The notes beneath the pieces are model-generated. The model was not told the origin of the DNA. It made no database searches and was given only the letters and a program-made list of their open reading frames with translations. From an uncultured Bacteroidales bacterium (GTDB lineage: Bacteria; Bacteroidota; Bacteroidia; Bacteroidales; UBA932): a stretch of DNA of 33,864 bases. The stretch is from contig CAMNQO010000003.1 of NCBI GenBank assembly GCA_946549475.1, positions 1 to 33,864 of the forward strand, read 5' to 3'. The translations under genes were made by a program, and so were the position numbers. Shown in pieces: positions 25,956 through 33,864 of this stretch (position 1 is the stretch's first letter; each line of letters starts with the position of its first letter).

Positions 25956-27737
25956 TTATTCGATTTTCAGGCAGCGGACGCTGCATGCACAACTTCTGAA
26001 ACAGTCCGTAAATCCCCAGCCGGGGCTGGCATAATAGAGACCGTAGTATTTACCGTCGAAATTCAGGAAGAGGGCGTTGGGGCGATGCCCGCTTTCCTGG
26101 CTGCAACTCCAGTAGAAACCGTAACGGTTGCTATAGACGTAGGTGCCGTTCGTATTGATGCGTCCGGCGGTCGGATAGATGCATTGTGTCTCCGTAGTGT
26201 GGAAATTCTTCGCCAGATTGAAACTGTGGGTGCCGTCAAGAGCGACATCAGTAGCGGGAAATGTTTTGTATTTGCGGCCTCCTTCCGCTTCTCCGGCGCT
26301 TCTCCAGACTCCCATCCGTTCCAAGTCTATGTCACCATTGCTTTTCAGTACCAGGCCGTCGGGGATGCGCCATCCGGCAGGGCAGGGGTCGTACAAGGTC
26401 TTGTCGGGTCCCCACAGCGCGTCGTTCCGTCCACCGGAGATCCAGTCCGACTCTTCGCTGCCGTCCGGGACGACAATCAGCTCGGTGGGATGGGCGGTGG
26501 CGTAATCCAGCGTTCCGGTCTGTTCGTCCCGGACCGTCTTGGGCAGGTCGCCGAGCGTGTAGGCGCAGGGATGGTTTTCTCCCTGTGCTCCGTTGCCGGG
26601 GAAGGGGTCTTTGCGTCCCCACTGCCAGAGCAGGCCATAGTTGCCCGCCGAGCGGGGATCCATACTGACGGCGCCCAGATTGCGGTCCATCAGGCGGCAG
26701 ATGCGTTGTTTGTGGGCATCGAAATAATCCTGCGCCGTGGCATCCGGATTGAAATCCGTACTCGCCCAGATGTGCCAGGACCAGAGTACCTTGCCATCCT
26801 TGTCCTTGAGGGCGATGAGGGCGTTCCCGTCCTTTTCGCCCCGATGGAAGAAGATGTTATCTTCGATGAGCCGGACCGAGGAGACGACCTCTCCCGCCTG
26901 CGGGGCCTGTGTCGTGTTGCAGGTCTCCCAAAGCACTTCCGCCCGGTATCCTTCCGCCTGCAGGCTGCCGCCGGCTTCGGGGGCGATTTTTTCCGTGCCG
27001 CTGCCTTTGACATCCGCCCGGAAATACCATTGGCCGCCGGAGGGAACGATGTAGCAGTTGGCCGTCCCGCCCTTGCTGAGGTTGCTGGCGACCGTTACGG
27101 GGAAACTGCCGCTGACGGCATTGTCAATCGTGAGCGTGATGACGGCGCGGCCGACATTCAAGGCCTTGAGAGAGCCGTCGCTCTCGACGGAAACGACATC
27201 GGGGTTGCCGGAGCTCCAGACAAGTTCTTTGTAGATGGCGACTTCCGGCAGGACCCGGAAAGGCATGCGGATGCTGTGGCCGGGAAGCATCGTGGTGTCT
27301 TCCCGCTCGAAAACGATGGACTCCGGCACGTAATCCGGGTGCTGCTGATTGTAGAAGCGCTTGAAGCGGCGGTAATTCCGCTCTCCGATGGTGAGGCTGT
27401 TGTCTCCGCTGCGGACAAAGCGGAGCGGCTCTTCTCCGCCCAGGGAGATATATCCGTCCCGGGGAAAGGAAAACTCCACTTCGTCGATCATGATGTGAAA
27501 GCTGTCGCTGCAGCCGTACATGATGTCGCCCCTGACAGGGTGGGTGCCGTCGATGAGACAGTGGTAGCAGTTGCCCAGGCAGAAGTCCAGATAGGAGCCG
27601 TGGCACAGGCCGTTCTCATCGACTTCGGCCCATTTCCCGGAGAAGTCGCTCTTGCGGTAACTTTCCGGCGTTTCCTTGCTGCAGGAGAGCAGCAGGGCCG
27701 GCAGGAGGATATACAGGGTAAATCTTTTCATCTTCAT
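25956..27737 (-). CDS. Surface lipoprotein, Ig-like (BIG_2-like) plus FISUMP/fimbrillin-like domain
   Basis: MKMKRFTLYILLPALLLSC lipobox; VVSVESDGSLKALNVGRAVITLT; RLMDRNLGAVS...LLWQWGRKDPFPG...DPCPAGWRIPD. Confidence 0.78.
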   Translation of the reverse strand: MKMKRFTLYILLPALLLSCSKETPESYRKSDFSGKWAEVDENGLCHGSYLDFCLGNCYHCLIDGTHPVRGDIMYGCSDSFHIMIDEVEFSFPRDGYISLGGEEPLRFVRSGDNSLTIGERNYRRFKRFYNQQHPDYVPESIVFEREDTTMLPGHSIRMPFRVLPEVAIYKELVWSSGNPDVVSVESDGSLKALNVGRAVITLTIDNAVSGSFPVTVASNLSKGGTANCYIVPSGGQWYFRADVKGSGTEKIAPEAGGSLQAEGYRAEVLWETCNTTQAPQAGEVVSSVRLIEDNIFFHRGEKDGNALIALKDKDGKVLWSWHIWASTDFNPDATAQDYFDAHKQRICRLMDRNLGAVSMDPRSAGNYGLLWQWGRKDPFPGNGAQGENHPCAYTLGDLPKTVRDEQTGTLDYATAHPTELIVVPDGSEESDWISGGRNDALWGPDKTLYDPCPAGWRIPDGLVLKSNGDIDLERMGVWRSAGEAEGGRKYKTFPATDVALDGTHSFNLAKNFHTTETQCIYPTAGRINTNGTYVYSNRYGFYWSCSQESGHRPNALFLNFDGKYYGLYYASPGWGFTDCFRSCACSVRCLKIE

Positions 27738-29563
27738 TCTCGTTCCGCTATGCATCTGACCGGATAGGCGAAGGATTTGCAGTGGAAATTGTCCGGGCCG
27801 TCTTCCGGCTCGGGATAGTCTTGGTCGTCGGGAAGGAACCGGTCCTCGCCTTCTTTGAAAATCATCGTGACCCTGGGGGCGCAAATGCAATGCTGCGTGC
27901 TGTCATAACCCTGGGACATGGCGAGCCAGAGGTAGGTGTGCGCCGGATCCATCCAACAACCGCCGCCGCTCTTAACCATACCGCTTGTAGGAAACCAAAT
28001 GCCGTTGGCGCGGCCCAGGATGGTTCCCATCTGGAACCCCTTGTCATCGTCAGCGGTGGTCCGGGGAGGATCCGGGTAAGCATCTTTTCCGCCGAGGGCC
28101 CTGACGAATGTCCCGTCGTCACCGGAGAGGGCCACCTGCCAGCCGGGCGGGCAGGGGTCGTACACGGTCTTTTTTTCCGCCCAGAGTTTCTCCGTGTTCT
28201 CCTGCATCCATCCATTTCTTCCCATGATAAGATGGGTGGGTTTCCTGATGCTTTCCGAGACGGCGACGGGGCCGCTGTGTCCCTCGAAATCGGCGTTGCC
28301 ATAGTAGTACTTCGCGTAAGTGAAGAGCCAGTAGCCGTCGTGCTTATCGTACTTGGCACTGTTCAGGAACGGGTCTTTGCGGCCCCATTGATAGAGCAGT
28401 CCCATCGCGTCCGCCCGGCCGGGTACGGTGCTCAGCGCACCCAGGTTGCGGTCCATCACCCTTCCTGCATTGTTGTAATACTCGTGGGCGGAAAGCAGCG
28501 GTTCGAAGTCCCGGCACAGCCAAAGATGCCAGGACCAGACGATGTCGTCCGAGGCGTCGCGGCCGGCGACGAGCAGGTTGGCATCGGGGAAATCGTCGGG
28601 AACGTCGAAATGGATGTAGCCGTCGTCCCTGTACTCCAGATTGCGGATGATACCGTCTTCGGGCCGGGTCTCGGTGCCGAAAGTGGCCCATAGCACCTCG
28701 GCGCGGACAATCCCGGAGAGAATCTCGTCGGAGTTGCCCCTGGACGGCCGGAAACGGTAGTGCCCCAGAGCGGGGACGATGTAGCAGTTGGCCGTCCCGC
28801 TGCGGGAAAGGTTGCCGCCGCCCACGCGCAGCTCGCAAGCGGCTGCGCAGCTCAGATCGATCGTCGTCACCTTGATGCGGGTCTTTCCGCGCTTTTTGGG
28901 CAGAACGACGTTGTTCCCGTTGACGGAGGCGATATCTTCATCCATGACCGTCCAGCGGAGGATTTCCCGGGCGCTCTCTTCGGCGAGCTGGCGCTCGTGC
29001 CCTTCATCCAGTACATAGAGCCGTGCGCTCAGCCTGGCCGTTTCGTCCAGGGTCAGTTCCAGATGGCTGACCGGCTCGCCGTCCCGCAGGAGCTCGATGC
29101 GGCTGTACTGCAGCGGCTCGCTCTGACGGATGGCGCTCACGGGCAGGTGGCGGTCGCTTCCGATCACCAGCACATCCAGCGTTTCTCCCGGGCTGCCGGA
29201 GGCCTCCTTGCGGAGCACGGCCTGGCCGAGATCGCTCTTCCCGACGATCAGATGGCCCTCCTGCGAGAGATGGGCCGTCCGCACGTCGGCCAGGAAGAAA
29301 AGGTCGGAGTCCTCGTAAAGAATCTTCTCGCTTTTGGAATAGTACTGCTGGGAGTAGGACAGATAGGTCAGGCACTGTCCGTTGGAAAATTGCAGGTAGC
29401 GGTCGCAGGGAACGTATTCTTCGGGGAGACCGTCATCTTCGGCGTAGGGAACCCACATGCCCGACATCCAGTCCGGAACGGGGGTGTAGAGTGGCTCCTC
29501 CTGCTGCTTGCAGGAAAGACAGGACAGCAGCGTGAGCAGGGCAAGAAACAGGAAACGGTTCAT
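27734..29563 (-). CDS. Surface lipoprotein, paralog of 25956..27737
   Basis: MNRFLFLALLTLLSCLSC lipobox; RVMDRNLGALS...LLYQWGRKDPFLN...DPCPPGWQVAL; ATGA overlap with next gene. Confidence 0.78.
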   Translation of the reverse strand: MNRFLFLALLTLLSCLSCKQQEEPLYTPVPDWMSGMWVPYAEDDGLPEEYVPCDRYLQFSNGQCLTYLSYSQQYYSKSEKILYEDSDLFFLADVRTAHLSQEGHLIVGKSDLGQAVLRKEASGSPGETLDVLVIGSDRHLPVSAIRQSEPLQYSRIELLRDGEPVSHLELTLDETARLSARLYVLDEGHERQLAEESAREILRWTVMDEDIASVNGNNVVLPKKRGKTRIKVTTIDLSCAAACELRVGGGNLSRSGTANCYIVPALGHYRFRPSRGNSDEILSGIVRAEVLWATFGTETRPEDGIIRNLEYRDDGYIHFDVPDDFPDANLLVAGRDASDDIVWSWHLWLCRDFEPLLSAHEYYNNAGRVMDRNLGALSTVPGRADAMGLLYQWGRKDPFLNSAKYDKHDGYWLFTYAKYYYGNADFEGHSGPVAVSESIRKPTHLIMGRNGWMQENTEKLWAEKKTVYDPCPPGWQVALSGDDGTFVRALGGKDAYPDPPRTTADDDKGFQMGTILGRANGIWFPTSGMVKSGGGCWMDPAHTYLWLAMSQGYDSTQHCICAPRVTMIFKEGEDRFLPDDQDYPEPEDGPDNFHCKSFAYPVRCIAERE

Positions 29564-29575
29564 TATCTTGCAGGG

Positions 29576-30589
29576 TTAAAAGGTAATGCCTGCCGTGACG
29601 GCGGGGACGATGCGGACGGGATAGCCGTGGAAGGCGGCGCTGCTGTACAGCGGCCAGGGCGTGTTGCGGGCGCTCAGCGCAAGGTTGAGGGCCGCGGTGC
29701 CGCCCAGGTGGAACGAGACGCCCGCGCCCAGGTCCGCCAGCGGGGCGAGGCTCAAGGCATAGACGCCTCCGGAGAGGCTGATGTAGGGCCGTATCTTTGC
29801 CCGGGTGAAATGGCAGCGGAAATTGACGAAGACGGGGACGTCGAAGCGCAGGGGCGTCTTGCCTCCGTAGAGCCCCGCTTCGACCGTGTCTCCTTCCCGT
29901 TCCAGGGAGGTGAGGTTGTAAAGGAAACCGGCGCCGGCCATCAGGGTGAACATCCGGTTGAAACGCCATCCGATAGAGTAGGTCGCCTGCAGGGGGTGCA
30001 GGTTGGAATATTTGCGTACGCCGCTGTCGGTATAGACGATCTGTCCGCCATACAGTTGGTAGGCGTAGGAGAAGTCGAAACTGTGGGCCAGGCCGCTCTC
30101 CTTGCTCCGGGGGCCGCTCTGCCGGGCCTGCTTCGTCTGCTGTTTCGCTTGCGGTTGTTGCGGTTTCGGTTGCTGTTCTGCTTGCGGTTGTGCGGCTTGC
30201 TGCACCTGTTGCGCTGCGACGCTCCCGGATGCCGCTGCGGCCAGTGCCGTCGCCTCCCGCTCCGCCCGGGCCTGCGTCGCGGCGTCGTCCGGAGCCTGCG
30301 GCTTCATCTTGAAGAGCAGGAAGCCGGCCGTCGCGTCGAGGGTGACGGACGTGTAGCCGTCCACATAGGCCGTGACGCTGCGGCACTCGAAAGGAATCTT
30401 GATGCTGAACTGCCCGATCCGGTTGGTCTTGAACGGCGTATCGAGGCCTTCCACCTTGAGGGTTGCAGCGCCGATGGCCTGTCCGTTTTCGTCGGCGACC
30501 AGACCGCGGATCGTCCGCAGGTCCTGGGCGCTCATATCGACGATGCCGGTCAGCAGAATCAGGAAAAGGGATAGGTATTTCCGAAGCAT
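29576..30589 (-). CDS. Carboxypeptidase-regulatory-like domain, Q/P/A-rich linker and outer-membrane beta-barrel
   Basis: ATG at 30589; IRGLVADENGQAIGAATLKVEGLDTPFKTNRIGQFSIKIP; linker AAQQVQQAAQPQAEQQPKPQQPQAKQQ; C-terminal amphipathic strands ending in F. Confidence 0.7.
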   Translation of the reverse strand: MLRKYLSLFLILLTGIVDMSAQDLRTIRGLVADENGQAIGAATLKVEGLDTPFKTNRIGQFSIKIPFECRSVTAYVDGYTSVTLDATAGFLLFKMKPQAPDDAATQARAEREATALAAAASGSVAAQQVQQAAQPQAEQQPKPQQPQAKQQTKQARQSGPRSKESGLAHSFDFSYAYQLYGGQIVYTDSGVRKYSNLHPLQATYSIGWRFNRMFTLMAGAGFLYNLTSLEREGDTVEAGLYGGKTPLRFDVPVFVNFRCHFTRAKIRPYISLSGGVYALSLAPLADLGAGVSFHLGGTAALNLALSARNTPWPLYSSAAFHGYPVRIVPAVTAGITF

Positions 30590-30610
30590 GCCTTTTTTCT
30601 GAAAATTTCG

Positions 30611-30641
30611 CAAATGTAGCAAAAATCCAGGTATTGTCAAT
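30611..30641 (-). promoter_or_regulatory. Bacteroidetes-type promoter for the lipoprotein operon
   Basis: Minus strand ATTG-N19-TACATTTG (close to TTTG-N19-TAnnTTTG), ~22 nt before ATG at 30589. Confidence 0.6.
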
Positions 30642-30677
30642 ACTTTAGATTTTTTAGGCGGATTCTTCCTTTTTTTG

Positions 30678-30685
30678 TAAATTTG
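30678..30685 (+). promoter_or_regulatory. Candidate -7 box (TAAATTTG) for the glycogen genes
   Basis: Matches TAnnTTTG; no good -33 box. Confidence 0.35.
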
Positions 30686-30760
30686 CCGCGAATTTCTGTC
30701 CCAAGGAGGGGACTTGACTTTTTTGCAGAGGAAATTCATTGATTGCTAAACGATAAGACC

Positions 30761-32704
30761 ATGGCATTTCTTAAATTCAACAAGGCGGAGCTGGTCAACT
30801 TGTCTTATTCGCTCAAGCGCGAGATCATCAGCGCAAACAAGACGGGCGCCTATTGCAACACCTCCATCATCGCCTGCAATACCCGCCGTTACCACGGATT
30901 GCTGGCCGTGCCGGTGGACGCGCTGGGCGGCGGCAAATATATGCTGTTGTCCGCGCTGGACGAGAGCCTGCATCTGGGCGGCCGCCAGTTCAACCTGGGC
31001 ATCCACTGCTACGGTGACCAATACGACCCCAAGGGACACAAGTATGTCGTGGACTTCGAGGTAGATCCGACACCGGCCATCACCTACAAGGTGGGTGAGA
31101 TCGTCTTGAAAAAATCCATCCTGCTGACTCCGGATGCCGACCAGGTGATGATCCGTTACGAAGTGGCGGAGTCTCCCTCGAAGCTGACGATGACTCTCCG
31201 TCCCTTCCTGGCTTTCCGCAACATACACGCCCTGACCCGGCAGAACGACCAGGCCGATACCTCCTGCAAGGAAATCGACGGCGGCGTCGCTTTCCGCCTC
31301 TATCCCGGTTTCCCGTATCTCAACCTGCAACTGAGTTCCGCCAGGGCTTCGTTCAAATACACGCCCTACTGGTACAAGGATGTGACTTATTCCGACGAGT
31401 ATCGTCGCGGATTCGACTGCATCGAGGACTTGTTCGTCCCGGGCGACTTCAGCATCGACCTCAAGAAAGGGGATGTGCTGGTCGTCGCGGCCGGTGTCGA
31501 ACCGGTGTCCCCCCGGAGCCTGAAGGCCCGTTATGACGCGGAAGTGAGAAGCCTGACTTCTCCGGAAAATTTCCAGGACCTGCTGGTGGCCAATGCCGAC
31601 CTGCTCAAGGAAAACCGGGGCGGGCACAAGCGCATCTGTGCCGGTTTCTCCTGGCTCGAAACGGGCCTGCTGCGCGAGACGGTGGTCTCCCTGCCCGGCC
31701 TGACCCTGTATGCGGACGGCAACTGCGACGAATTTGAAGAAATCCTCGACAACCTGATTGCCGACGAACAGGAACGTCTGCTGAACCGGACCACCCAGGT
31801 GGAAGCGCCTTTGCGCATCACCGATGCGATCCAGCAGTATATCGCGTTCGCCGGGGACGAAAAAGGAGTCTGGAAGAAATACGGTCCCACCCTCAAGGGC
31901 ATCATCGAGAGTTATGCGCCCGGCGTCCGCAAGGAAGTCACCCTGCACCCCAACGGCCTGCTGTGGGCCCAGATGGACCGGGTGGCGCTCTCCTGGATGA
32001 ACGCCTATGTGGACGGCTATCCCGTCACCGAAAGGGCCGGCTATCAGGTGGACACCAACGCCTGGTGGTACAACGCCCTGTGCTTCGCCCTCGAAATGGA
32101 AGGCAAGTACGGCCCGAAGAAAAACGCTTTCGTGGACAAGTGGTCCCGCATCCGTGATGCAGCCCGCGAAAGTTTCCAGACGCTCTTCTACGATGAGTCG
32201 AAAGGTTACCTGGCTGACTATGTGGACAACGCCGGCGGCCATTTTGAAGTCCGTCCCAACCAGCTGGTGGCCGCTTACATCCCGTATCCGCCCGTGGACG
32301 ACGAGGTGAAGAGCCGTATCGTCGCGACGGTCAAGAGCGAACTGCTGACCAAACGCGGACTGCGTACCCTGTCCCCGCGCAATGTCAATTACCGGGGCGT
32401 GTACGAGGGCTCGCAGACCGAGCGCGACCTGGCCTATCACCAGGGCTGCACCCGTCCGGAATGGCTCGGCATGTACATTGATGTCAATTTCCGGATGATG
32501 GGCCCTGCATTCGCCCAGCGGGCCGAGTATCTGCTGGAAGGTTTCTTCGAGGACATCAACAAGCATGGTGTGGGCGCCTTCTCCGAATTGTATGACGGAG
32601 ATCCCCCGCACGAGCCGCACGGCGCCATTTCTTCCGCCTGCGCGACGGCTGCTCTGCTGTGGAGCGAATATCTGATTGCAAAGAATAAATTGGAACAAGA
32701 ATAA
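30761..32704 (+). CDS. Glycogen debranching enzyme
   Basis: ATG at 30761; ANKTGAYCNTSIIACNTRRYHGLLAVPV; LHPNGLLWAQMDRVALSWMNAYVDGYPVTERAGYQVDTNAWWYNAL; RNVNYRGVYEGSQTERDLAYHQGCTRPEWLG. Confidence 0.9.
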   Translation: MAFLKFNKAELVNLSYSLKREIISANKTGAYCNTSIIACNTRRYHGLLAVPVDALGGGKYMLLSALDESLHLGGRQFNLGIHCYGDQYDPKGHKYVVDFEVDPTPAITYKVGEIVLKKSILLTPDADQVMIRYEVAESPSKLTMTLRPFLAFRNIHALTRQNDQADTSCKEIDGGVAFRLYPGFPYLNLQLSSARASFKYTPYWYKDVTYSDEYRRGFDCIEDLFVPGDFSIDLKKGDVLVVAAGVEPVSPRSLKARYDAEVRSLTSPENFQDLLVANADLLKENRGGHKRICAGFSWLETGLLRETVVSLPGLTLYADGNCDEFEEILDNLIADEQERLLNRTTQVEAPLRITDAIQQYIAFAGDEKGVWKKYGPTLKGIIESYAPGVRKEVTLHPNGLLWAQMDRVALSWMNAYVDGYPVTERAGYQVDTNAWWYNALCFALEMEGKYGPKKNAFVDKWSRIRDAARESFQTLFYDESKGYLADYVDNAGGHFEVRPNQLVAAYIPYPPVDDEVKSRIVATVKSELLTKRGLRTLSPRNVNYRGVYEGSQTERDLAYHQGCTRPEWLGMYIDVNFRMMGPAFAQRAEYLLEGFFEDINKHGVGAFSELYDGDPPHEPHGAISSACATAALLWSEYLIAKNKLEQE

Positions 32705-32705
32705 T

Positions 32706-33864
32706 ATGAAGGTATTGATGTTCGGTTGGGAGTTTCCTCCCCATATCGCGGGCGGTCTCGGGACGGCCTGTTACGGTATGACGAAAGGCCTGGCAGCCAA
32801 CGATGTCGAGGTCTTGTTCGTGATGCCTTCCGCCAGCGGTGACGAGGACCAGAGCGCGGTCCGCATCATCAACGCGAGCGACGTGGCCGTGGACGTGCCC
32901 GTTCATACCGTGGACGAGTTCCTCGGCAAGGTCCGTTTCGTCCACATCGGAACCAATATGATTCCCTATGTGTCCCCCGAAGATTTTTCCACCATCGTCG
33001 AGGAAGAACGCAGACGGCAGGTGGAAGATTTCCGTATCCAGTACGGGCAGAAATTCAAATTCTCCGGAAAATACGGGGCCAATCTGATGGAAGAGGTGGC
33101 CCGCTACGCGATGGTGGGCGCTACCATCGCGCTCCAGCACAAGGACGAGTTCGACGTGATTCACGCCCACGACTGGCTGACCTATCTGGCCGGCATCGCC
33201 GCCAAGCAGCTGACCGGCAAGCCCCTGGTCATCCACGTGCACGCGACGTCCTTCGACCGCAGCAGTGACGACAATATCGATACGCGTGTGTACGACCTGG
33301 AGAAGAAAGGAATGATGGCCGCCGACAAAATCATTGCCGTGAGCGACCTCACCCGCAACATCTGCATCAACAAATACGGGGCTGACCCGGACAAGGTGGT
33401 CACCGTACACAACGCCGTCGATTTCAGCGGACGCGAGAATATCCAGGTGGAACGCGGCGTCAAGGACAAGGTCGTCACCTTCCTGGGCCGTGTCACCTAT
33501 CAGAAGGGGCCCGAGTACTTCATCGAGGCGGCTGCCAAGATTCTCAAGCGCTGCGACCATGTGCGCTTCGTGATGGCCGGCAGCGGCGATATGCTCAACA
33601 AGTGTATCCGTCATGTCGCCCGTCTGGGTATTTCCGACCGTTTCCACTTCACCGGCTTCCTGCGCGGCGCCGACGTCCAGAAGATGTTCGCCCTTTCGGA
33701 TGTATATGTGATGCCCTCCATCAGCGAGCCCTTCGGCATCTCGCCCCTGGAGGCGATGCAGACCTATGTCCCGTCCATCATCAGCAAGCAGTCCGGCTGC
33801 GCCGAGATCCTCGACTATGCCCTCAAGACCGACTTCTGGGATGTGGACGCGATGGCGGACGCCA
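32706..33864 (+). CDS. Glycogen synthase-like glycosyltransferase (partial, 3' end outside window)
   Basis: MKVLMFGWEFPPHIAGGLGTACYGMTKGL; DVIHAHDWLTYLAGIAAK; SISEPFGISPLEAMQ; open to window edge, so absent from ORF track. Confidence 0.88.
   Translation, partial: MKVLMFGWEFPPHIAGGLGTACYGMTKGLAANDVEVLFVMPSASGDEDQSAVRIINASDVAVDVPVHTVDEFLGKVRFVHIGTNMIPYVSPEDFSTIVEEERRRQVEDFRIQYGQKFKFSGKYGANLMEEVARYAMVGATIALQHKDEFDVIHAHDWLTYLAGIAAKQLTGKPLVIHVHATSFDRSSDDNIDTRVYDLEKKGMMAADKIIAVSDLTRNICINKYGADPDKVVTVHNAVDFSGRENIQVERGVKDKVVTFLGRVTYQKGPEYFIEAAAKILKRCDHVRFVMAGSGDMLNKCIRHVARLGISDRFHFTGFLRGADVQKMFALSDVYVMPSISEPFGISPLEAMQTYVPSIISKQSGCAEILDYALKTDFWDVDAMADA

Noticed and set aside
30150-30300. CAA/GCA-rich repetitive stretch as a possible satellite or CRISPR-like array
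   Set aside because: It encodes the Q/P/A-rich linker of the OM protein; no regular repeat-spacer pattern.
30746-32698. 650 aa minus-strand ORF
   Set aside because: Antisense to a clear glycogen debranching enzyme.

Overview
High-GC Bacteroidales-like DNA. Positions ~23230 to 1 (minus strand) hold one tightly packed, co-directional ~23 kb operon for a Bacteroidetes-type contractile injection system (T6SS subtype iii-like): ClpV/TssH, TssB, TssC, four Hcp/TssD-like tube proteins, a PEGA protein, a beta-helix-like protein, a PAAR-like (DUF4280-like) tip, a long VgrG, TssG, TssK, TssE and TssF, plus exported or membrane proteins. Embedded in the operon is what looks like a complete ubiquitin-like conjugation cascade: an E1-like adenylating enzyme (8949..10094), an E2 with HPN and CLN motifs (4138..4653), a ubiquitin-like beta-grasp protein ending in a natural C-terminal Gly (4657..4977), and a multi-pass membrane protein (1..2236, open at the window edge and absent from the supplied ORF track) with a VWA-like periplasmic region, a RING-H2-like Cys/His cluster between TM1 and TM2, and an FHA-like C-terminus. 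This T6SS-embedded E1/E2/Ubl/RING module is the main discovery candidate. Upstream lies an operon of Bacteroidales surface lipoproteins (fimbrillin/FISUMP-like) with an OM beta-barrel protein. Divergently on the plus strand are a glycogen debranching enzyme and a glycogen synthase-like glycosyltransferase. All family calls are by eye from motifs and synteny; no database search was run.
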